Shown here piece by piece: positions 1 through 6,095 of a stretch of 11,403 bases of DNA; positions within the stretch are counted from its first letter, which is position 1, and each line of letters starts with the position of its first letter. Both the position numbers and the translations under genes were made by a program. Source of the stretch: Thalassiosira profunda (lineage: Eukaryota > Bacillariophyta > Thalassiosirophyceae > Thalassiosirales > Thalassiosiraceae); assembly GCA_036939355.1 (NCBI GenBank), contig JALLAP010000621.1, positions 1 through 11,403 of the forward strand, written 5' to 3'. The notes under the pieces were generated by a model. The model ran no database searches. It saw nothing but the letters and a program-made list of their open reading frames with translations, and was not told where the DNA came from.

Positions 1-403
1 TTGACAGCTGGGCCGCCAGCGCCAGCAGCTGACACACTCCGGCCGGGACGAAAGTGGGTTTCGACAACAGCCACAGCGTGCGGAGGAAATTGGTCCCATC
101 GTACAACCTCCAAAACCGCTCGTTCAGCAGTGCAGCGTCGTTTCTCTTTGGAACGCGAAACAGATCGTCCTGCGTGATTTGGGCCTCCTTCGATTTGTCC
201 TTCTTTTGCAATGCGCCCTTCGAGAAGATTGGGTTCATGTAGCTGTACGTCCACCGCTGCATCGTCCTCTGCAAGCGGCGAAGCGCCGAGTGCTCGCCCT
301 CGCCCTCGTCGCCGTCCTCGGGCCACGGGGGCGGGGACGACGGAGGACGAGCATCCTCCCCGTCGGTCCACTCTTCTATCTCTTGTTCGCTCCTTGCGCA
401 CAT
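1..403 (-). CDS. ABC transporter, ABCC (MRP) subfamily, N-terminal fragment
   Basis: The reading frame is open from the ATG at 403-401 to the left edge, so only the first 134 residues are visible. An in-frame TGA lies 15 nt upstream of this ATG, which fixes it as the first Met. Residues 1-45 are acidic and Pro/Glu-rich. Next comes the hallmark entry to an ABCC core: W51-TYSYMNPIF-SKG (about 51-63), then a Q-x-T-x-DDL-F-R-V-P stretch (about 76-86) matching the 'L...DL..LP' segment before the first transmembrane domain, then NERFW. A hydrophobic stretch starting near residue 107 (LRTLWLLSKPTFVPAGVCQL) is the beginning of transmembrane helix 1. The short N-terminus means there is no TMD0, as in 'short' MRPs. 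Known family members export glutathione or other organic-anion conjugates across plasma or vacuolar membranes using ATP; the substrate here cannot be read. It is transcribed divergently from the aldo/keto reductase-like gene. The nucleotide-binding domains lie outside the window. Confidence 0.83.
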   Translation of the reverse strand, partial: MCARSEQEIEEWTDGEDARPPSSPPPWPEDGDEGEGEHSALRRLQRTMQRWTYSYMNPIFSKGALQKKDKSKEAQITQDDLFRVPKRNDAALLNERFWRLYDGTNFLRTLWLLSKPTFVPAGVCQLLALAAQLS

Positions 404-718
404 AATATCGCTCCCTCAGTTTTTATGAATCTCAGGTGGGGAGATGCACGATCGATATCGTGGTGCCGCATGCATGCAGCTTCGTCATGGTTCATCGTCC
501 ACGTCTGAGGTGATGAGCTGGTGGCGCGCGGCGGCGGGCGGCGAGATGTTGTTCTTTCCTCTTCTTGCGTGCGGCGGGGGCTTGCAGGGACGGAAGGAAG
601 GATAGGATCAAACTTTCCCTCTTCTGCTTCTGCTCTCTCTCTCATTCTCATTGCGCCTGCGCCTCGTAGGCAGCCTCCTCCCCTCCCCCCCCCCCAGATA
701 GCTCTCTAGTAGGCCACC
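404..718. promoter_or_regulatory. Divergent intergenic region between the ABCC transporter and AKR-like genes
   Basis: This 315-nt gene-free stretch separates two divergently transcribed start codons and must hold both promoters. It contains an imperfect palindrome at 447-462 (CACGAT-CGAT-ATCGTG) and a second palindrome, GCATGCATGC, at 468-477. CTCATTCT at 641-648 resembles the heterokont/oomycete initiator consensus YTCAYTYY; if used, it would start the AKR-like mRNA about 75 nt before its ATG. An 11-nt C run (685-695) followed by AG (696-697) lies just before the AKR-like start and resembles a splice acceptor, so a 5'-UTR intron is possible. No ATG occurs between 644 and 719. I see no convincing protein-coding or RNA gene here. 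The promoter role is inferred from gene orientation. Confidence 0.55.
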
Positions 719-2998
719 ATGCTCTCACTCGCGCGCGTCGGCCGGCGCCTCCCGATGGGGTTGGCCAGGAGGGTCGTCGGCGGCCGATCGCCCGCTGTAT
801 TTCCAAGATGCGATGTGATGGGTGGAGCTGATGTTTGCAGCACCGTGCGATCGTTTTCATCGGTGGGCGAAGAGAATAAGCACCACCCGCCGAAGAATTT
901 GGATCAGAGGCACCGGCTGCACATCGGCTTCGCCTCCCTCTCGTCCGCCCTCCCCTTCACATCCGAAGAAACAACGATGGACGAGCCCTCCAAGCTCAGG
1001 GCGGGGGACACCGCCCTCGATCCCCAGGCGACCATCATGCTCACCTCCCTCCGCGGCGGGGTATCGAGCTTCGACTGTCCCGCCCCGCCGTCGATCGAGA
1101 GCAACAAGCGCCTGCCCTCGGGGGCGGAGAGTACGACGTGCTGGACCGCCAACCGGCACAGCGAGGTGCAGTTGGCCCGGGCGTTCGACCAGGCGTGGGA
1201 TGAGCTGGTGGAGGAGGATGACAGCGAGGCACTGCGGGTGTTGAATGGGGAGGAGGGGGCGAGCGTGACCATGACGTGCCGATTGGGGTATCGGTCGGCG
1301 GTGGTGTTGTCGGAAGACGAAGTGAAGGATGCCAAGGACACCACTGCAACGAACGATTGTGCAGAGAGGGAGGGAGCGTTTGGGGGAGACGCTAGAGTGG
1401 GCATGCTCTACGCGGGGAAGTCGGCCGACGATACCGAGGACGACGTATCCCAGCCCGCAGTAGTGTTGGTGCACAATCTCAGCAAGGAGTACGTGTTGCA
1501 TTCGCTGCGGACCTCGCCGTTGGTCCAACAATACAAGCTCGACAAGGAGAACGTTGGGAGCGAGGGCGGGCCCGCGAAAAAGGCGCAGCTCTTGTCACTG
1601 GCTCACAATCCAGAGACACAGATTGCGGCCTACCTCTTGTCCCATCACGGGGAAGCGAGCGATAACTCGCTTCTCGAGAAGGCCCACGATCATATGAAAC
1701 AATCATTGACGTCCGCCTTTGTGGGGTATGAAATGGCCGTCAAGGAGGGCCTGATTGATGGATATGGAGTGGACTCGAATGGTTTGAGCCTTCCAGAGTC
1801 CCACGACATGCACTTTGGGTGGAGGGACGTGCTGGAATGCGCAGCAAATTCCTACGCGGAAGTGAACCGCGAAGACCTCAGTGGAAGGGCGTCGTTGAAA
1901 GTGATTCGCCTCCCAGGAAATGTTCTCGAAACGCGTGGGCTGACTGTTGCAAATGAGATTCGCTCCTTCTTTGGCGATGGAAACGAGGGCGACTCATCGG
2001 AGGAGGGTCTGCCTTCCTTTACTGATGACGAGACCGATCTGGAGGTCCATCAAAAGAGGGCACTGCGCAAGCTGCGAAAGATACTGCCTGAATCGATTGA
2101 GGTGTACGTGACGCGACCCTTGACCGCCTATCCATACGGTGGGACGGGGTGGGGGCCCTCGTCGCCTGGCCTTGCGGAAAGTAGCGGCGCTCCGCCGTTG
2201 TTTTTGAACGGAGATCAGGATGTGGATTCTAGCGGTGACAGCGACGGAAAGAAGATCGATGCCACGCATCCCATACGGATCCTTGATTATCAGATCGAAG
2301 GTGGGGCTGTGGGCAAGGATCCTTCTCTCGTTTGGTCGAATCGCCATTATCAGCAGCTGGGGCCTCGTCCTGCCTCATACCAGCCAATCCTAAACGCTGC
2401 TCTCTCTCATTTCGACGCCGACGAAATTCTAGAAGCATCTCGGGAACGAGATCTGACAATGGAAGAACGAGAGACCCTCGACGGATGCAAATTGCTGCGC
2501 GACATGATCCACGACCTCGATGCTAGTCTTGATACCATGAAGAGCTACGCTGCCTATGAGGAATACCTCATGAATAAGGCGGTGCCGCTGATTTATGGAG
2601 CGTTCGAGGAGCTGGACGAGGAGAGCACGGGCTACCTCCAACTCTTTTTCAGGGTGCACGGCATGGCGGTGCGGATGGTCGTAGCGCGGTGGACAAGGGA
2701 TTTGCTGCTGGCAGGGTGGAAGAGGGTGGATTCACCCGATGGCGAAACTGGTGAGGACGATGCATCCGTAACAAAGGACAAGAGCCAGGAGAAGACCATC
2801 GCGAACGTCTGGACAACGCTCGGCTTTGGCGACTTCGACGGAGGGTACAACATTCCCGAGGAGCAGACATTGCAAGAATTTGCCTTGGGCAGACTTCTGA
2901 AGGAGGACGCTGTGAGAGGCTTGGTGATTGGATGCTCTCGGCCAGAGCATGTCCTAGAAGCTATGAGAGTGGCAGATTCGACTGAGGAGGAGAAGTAA
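719..2998 (+). CDS. Divergent aldo/keto reductase-like protein with mitochondrial presequence (759 aa)
   Basis: The start ATG has a textbook Kozak context, GCCACCATG. Residues 1-46 form an Arg-rich, acid-free presequence (R7, R9, R10, R17, R18, R23, R30, R44) ending VRSF|SS, an R-3-type processing site, so mitochondrial matrix import is likely. The remainder threads weakly onto the NADP-dependent oxidoreductase (AKR) barrel of the galactose-dehydrogenase type. HIGFASLSSA (68-77) resembles strand beta-1. SSFDCPAPP (116-124) sits where FDTxxxYG is usual. HNPE at 296-299 matches the LHNPE signature. VKEGLIDGYGVDSNG (341-355) matches the 'G.ir.yGvSsn' strand. VRGLVIGCSRPEHVLEAM (732-749) matches the C-terminal 'vlvG...pehv.e' strand. 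At 759 aa it is more than twice the usual AKR length of about 320, with acidic, low-complexity insertions near 195-245, 420-445, 478-515 and 670-695. The catalytic Asp (D119) and His (H296) seem present, but the Tyr is not visible after D119, and R188 sits where the Lys is expected. Activity is therefore doubtful. It converges on the GH3 gene with 11 nt between stops. Confidence 0.72.
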   Translation: MLSLARVGRRLPMGLARRVVGGRSPAVFPRCDVMGGADVCSTVRSFSSVGEENKHHPPKNLDQRHRLHIGFASLSSALPFTSEETTMDEPSKLRAGDTALDPQATIMLTSLRGGVSSFDCPAPPSIESNKRLPSGAESTTCWTANRHSEVQLARAFDQAWDELVEEDDSEALRVLNGEEGASVTMTCRLGYRSAVVLSEDEVKDAKDTTATNDCAEREGAFGGDARVGMLYAGKSADDTEDDVSQPAVVLVHNLSKEYVLHSLRTSPLVQQYKLDKENVGSEGGPAKKAQLLSLAHNPETQIAAYLLSHHGEASDNSLLEKAHDHMKQSLTSAFVGYEMAVKEGLIDGYGVDSNGLSLPESHDMHFGWRDVLECAANSYAEVNREDLSGRASLKVIRLPGNVLETRGLTVANEIRSFFGDGNEGDSSEEGLPSFTDDETDLEVHQKRALRKLRKILPESIEVYVTRPLTAYPYGGTGWGPSSPGLAESSGAPPLFLNGDQDVDSSGDSDGKKIDATHPIRILDYQIEGGAVGKDPSLVWSNRHYQQLGPRPASYQPILNAALSHFDADEILEASRERDLTMEERETLDGCKLLRDMIHDLDASLDTMKSYAAYEEYLMNKAVPLIYGAFEELDEESTGYLQLFFRVHGMAVRMVVARWTRDLLLAGWKRVDSPDGETGEDDASVTKDKSQEKTIANVWTTLGFGDFDGGYNIPEEQTLQEFALGRLLKEDAVRGLVIGCSRPEHVLEAMRVADSTEEEK

Positions 2999-3009
2999 CT
3001 GAGACATTA

Positions 3010-5490
3010 CTATTCTACTGCACTCGGCGTGGTATCGACTTGCAACGTATAATCATCGGTTGGGCCAACCAGGAATATGTGCAAGCCCGGAAGTTGGCCT
3101 TGCATCCACTTGGTCACGTCGAATGTCACTTGTTGAGTACTTCCCACAGAGAGAACTGCTTTATCAAAGCCGATCAGTGACTTGAATGGGCTTCCACTTC
3201 GACCCGCATTCGGGCCTTGGTGGAACAATAGGATAGTCGCAGAACCCTCCATTGGCCCTGCATTTGTCACATTTACGGAAATATCAGAGACCGAGGTTCT
3301 ACAGGTCGTTGCGCGAATGCTGTACTCCCACGAAGAATAACTGAGCCCGTGCCCAAACGGATACACTACTCCACGACCATTGTAAAAACGATACGTTCTT
3401 CCAGGATAGATATCATGGTTGTCCTCCTTCGTAGACTCTTCCGGCCTCATTCTCATATCGCCTAGCGCAACTTCCTTTAAGAAGGAGTTGCGATATATTG
3501 TAGTAACCAGACGACCCGATGGATTGTACTCTCCGTACAGAACGTGAGACAAAGCCTTCCCACCAGATTGCCCCGAGTAGCCGGCGTACAAAATCGCATC
3601 AATATTGGCGTTGTTTTTGTACGACGACAGGTCAACAGAGCCACCACTCATCACCACCAAGATAACAGGAGCAGTTGGATTTCGTTCTTTGCTGCAGCGG
3701 GCAGCCGCTTCAATGAGGCCATGCTGCCCTTCCGGCAAGAGGAGTGAAGTGCGATCGATGTCCTCAGCTTCAATCTCTTGATTTAGCCCCATTGTGAGGA
3801 TTGTCACATCACTGTCGCCTTTGAATTGGTTGCATACACTCTGACCAGGCGACTCTGCAGTGACGTTGCATCCAAAGATGTAGTTGACCTCCGCGCCCAA
3901 ATCTCGCAATCCTTGCAGTGGAGTGATGACAAACGAAGGTATGCCGGCATAATTGGCCATCGGAACCTCCTCGTCGTCGCCCAATGGGCCGATCAGAGTA
4001 ACTTTCTTGTGCTTCGTGATGGATAGGGGAAGCGACGTGTCATCAGGTTCATTTTTCAGAAGCACAATCGATTGAAGTGCCGCTTCGAATGCCAGCTCAT
4101 CGTGTTGTCGTTTTTGCAGCTCAGCGTCCTCGACCATAGTTGCAGTCTCCCCATCGAAATAGCCCAAGTCGAAGAGCACTCCAATCAGGGTTGTCAGAGC
4201 ACTGTCCACATCATCAATGTTCATTCGACCCTCCTCCACTGCCTTCAACCCATGTCCCTGGACTGTATCGCCACAGTCCAGATCGACTCCAGCTTTCAAC
4301 GCCATGCCTGCCGCCTCTTGATACGACGATGCAAAACGATGCCTGTCGTAAATGTTGGCAATCGCCCAGCAATCCGAGACGACGTATCCCGAAAAGCCCC
4401 ACTCTCGACGCAGTCGGTCCCTCAGAAATGCAGGATTGGCACAGGCTGGGACCCCGTCGATGGCGTTGTACGAGCACATGACCCCGAGGGCGCCACCGAT
4501 CAAGGCACTGTTACGATTCTCCGTGCCATAATAATCGTGCAAGAATTGCTCCGCGTGGACGCAAGCGTCGAATGCAGGGAGGAAAGTATCATTCCAGTCG
4601 CGTGGGTCGGCAATGTCGGCAGAAAAGTTGAAGCGATTCGTTTCAAGAGAGTAGAAAGCATAATGCTTGCACGTTGCGGCGAGGCGTGGTTTCCACACCC
4701 TGCCATCATCAAATTCATTGGATAGTTGTTGCACGTACTCCTTCCCATACTGAAGCGCCATCACAATGAATGCAGCATAGTGGCTCGTAAGGTATGGATC
4801 TAAAATGCATGCAACAGTGAGCCAGTATTGATCAGTCGTGAGGTCAGCTCAACTATTCTCGCAGAAAATCAGCTCACCTTCCCCCGGCGTCTCCTGCCCC
4901 CTCCCCCACCGCGGATCCCGGAAGATGTTGATATTGGGCGTAAAGTACGTCAGCCCCGGATGCGGTCCCCCCGGCCTCACCGTTTCGTGCATCATCTCCA
5001 TCGCCTCGTCGCCAATGGCACCCCCAACCTCGCCCCACAAGGTTCGGTTCCACGTCGCGGCCAATCCAATCACCTGGGGATATACCGTCACGTTCCTCCA
5101 CCGGTTGTACTCGCAGCAGTCCGTCCACGCCATCCCGTGGAGGGCCTCGTTCCACCACACGAGCGCGGGGAGGAATATCCCCGGCCGGTTGATGAGAGGA
5201 GACTCGTGGCCCAGGAGCGATATCTTTTCTTCTGTGGTGAGGCGCTCGAGGAGAATGCGGATGCGCTCCTCCTTCGAAAGGGAGGCGTCGCAGTAGGTGA
5301 GGTTGGGATAAACATGAGGCAGGTGGCACGGGCGATCGGGCAGCGAGGATGCACCGTCGCCAACGCTGGCGCCGAGCGTTGGTACATTATTCGTCTCGTA
5401 CGCTGAGAGTTGGGAGCCGATCCGACGAAGAGCCAACAGGAGGGGCGCCGCGAGGGCGGTGCCCATAAAGTAGAGGGCTCGTAGCGACAT
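3010..5490 (-). CDS. Glycoside hydrolase family 3 beta-xylosidase/beta-glucosidase (800 aa, two exons)
   Basis: Exons are complement(4878-5490) and complement(3010-4799); removing the 78-nt intron gives 800 codons plus TAG. The product hydrolyses terminal beta-linked xylose, glucose or arabinose from glycans with retention. Residues 1-25 are a hydrophobic signal peptide or anchor. The GH3 N-terminal barrel shows WWNEALHG (113-120, typical of the beta-xylosidase branch), [20 protein letters not shown] (186-205, the last D made by splicing), the substrate-contact K249-H250, and GYVVSDCWA, whose D347 matches the GH3 nucleophile. The C-terminal alpha/beta sandwich follows at about 430-650. A fibronectin III-like domain (about 680-790) begins after YPFGHGLSYSSW. 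Length and order fit plant and fungal beta-xylosidases. Several N-x-S/T sites (63, 133, 148) fit a secretory or vacuolar location. The chosen ATG precedes the signal; Met9 (5466-5464) is an alternative start. The frame stays open upstream into the next gene. Substrate is inferred from family only. Confidence 0.93.
4800..4877 (-). other. Spliceosomal intron (78 nt) in the GH3 gene
   Basis: On the minus strand the donor is G|GTGAGC and the acceptor is ATTTTAG|AT. Joining 4878 to 4799 rebuilds a GAT codon and the conserved GH3 string QETPGEDPYLTSHYA, which is strong proof of the splice sites. Without splicing the frame reaches a TAG inside the intron. CTGAC and CTGAT lie 20-45 nt before the acceptor and could serve as branch points. 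The length is a multiple of three, but the internal stop means retention would truncate the enzyme at about residue 213. Confidence 0.95.
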
Positions 5491-5576
5491 CTGGCGGAGG
5501 GCAATCTTGAATCGATGAGGCAACTTGTTTGTCTTAGTTGTGTTAGGCGTATCAATCTGTAGCAGCGCCAGCTCTA

Positions 5577-5841
5577 TTATTTCGTGGGCACCGGGAGGGC
5601 CGGGAGCTTGGCCTGGGCGGCGGCTATTTCCTGCGCGACGAGCAAGGGTTTTGGTGAGGGAAATCCTTTGCAACGCCCGCGCCACCCTGCACACCCGCGC
5701 ACACGCAACAACATGACAACATGACACACGCACCTCCTTCGTCTTCTCCCTCGATTTGCAATACGTGTCGGCGTCCCGGACGGTCTTGCACTTCGACAAT
5801 TGCTTCTCGAGCTGATCGGGCACCGGGAGGGGATCCTTCAT
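5577..5841 (-). CDS. Probable small CX9C-motif protein (53 aa, two exons)
   Basis: Proposed exons are complement(5734-5841) and complement(5577-5630), joined over a 103-nt GT-AG intron. The product is 53 residues, hydrophilic and helix-prone, ending EIAAAQAKLPALPVPTK and followed by tandem TAA-TAG stops. It has exactly two cysteines, C18 and C28, separated by nine residues (C-KTVRDADTY-C). That is a single CX9C motif of the type found in proteins folded in the mitochondrial intermembrane space. The ATG is in the context CGCAGCCATGA; CGCAG just before it could also be an acceptor, so an upstream exon cannot be excluded. A nearer acceptor (TGTGCAG, about 40 nt upstream) would give a different tail ending at another stop, but it has a poorer pyrimidine tract. 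The gene is divergent from the heme lyase, which has its own CX9C motifs, and lies 86 nt upstream of the GH3 start. I do not recognise the family; the call rests on the splice model, motif and context. Confidence 0.48.
5631..5733 (-). other. Proposed intron (103 nt) in the small CX9C gene
   Basis: On the minus strand the donor is GAG|GTGCGT and the acceptor is CGTCGCGCAG|GAA, with CTCACC and pyrimidine-rich sequence upstream of the acceptor. Splicing in phase 0 gives a short tail ending at TAA-TAG. Retention keeps the frame open through the GH3 start codon (5490 is in the same frame as 5841). There is no homology proof of this intron, unlike the one in the GH3 gene. Confidence 0.5.
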
Positions 5842-6095
5842 GGCTGCGCGAGCGTGTGAGGAGGGGCGGCGAGGACCGGGGGGGCGCGGGAAGGCGCGGG
5901 ACGCGGAGGAGAGGGGCGCGGGACGTGCGAGGAGAGGCGGCGGGGCGGCGGAAACGTAAGTACGTATCAAATGTACGTGATCGTAAGGAGTACGCTGGCC
6001 ACTCGTTGAAACTTTTGTTTGCAACTCCCTCCGCTCGATCGTGCACAAAGACAAGGACTCCGCCACACTTCCAAACGACGCCATCGACGACGACC
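5842..6095. promoter_or_regulatory. Divergent promoter region between the CX9C gene and heme lyase, with a GTAC cluster
   Basis: This 254-nt region lies between two divergent start codons. The half near the small gene is extremely G-rich on the plus strand (GGCG, GGGG and GAGG runs, 5870-5950), a pyrimidine-rich leader for the minus-strand gene. The middle, 5955-5995, holds three GTAC cores at 5960-5963, 5973-5976 and 5990-5993, within the near-repeats CGTAAGTACG and CGTAAGGAGTACG. The half near the heme lyase is CA-rich and leads to a strong GACCATGG start. GTAAGT at 5956-5961 also looks like a plus-strand splice donor, so a 5'-UTR intron is possible. The regulatory role is inferred from position and motif clustering. 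Confidence 0.5.

Noticed and set aside
54..508. Small plus-strand frames at the left end
   Set aside because: The minus strand here encodes a clear ABCC N-terminus; the plus-strand translations are low-complexity.
857..1531. Minus-strand frames of 100-220 codons opposite the AKR-like gene
   Set aside because: Several overlapping frames are open at once here, a composition effect; none has a recognisable motif.
4072..4725. A 217-codon plus-strand frame opposite GH3 exon 2
   Set aside because: It lies wholly within the conserved GH3 catalytic barrel on the other strand and has no family features.
5721..6095. An N-terminal extension of the heme lyase starting at 5721
   Set aside because: The extension is Arg/Pro-rich, runs antisense through the CX9C exon, and ATG 6096 has a better Kozak context and the MG...S start known from HCCS proteins.
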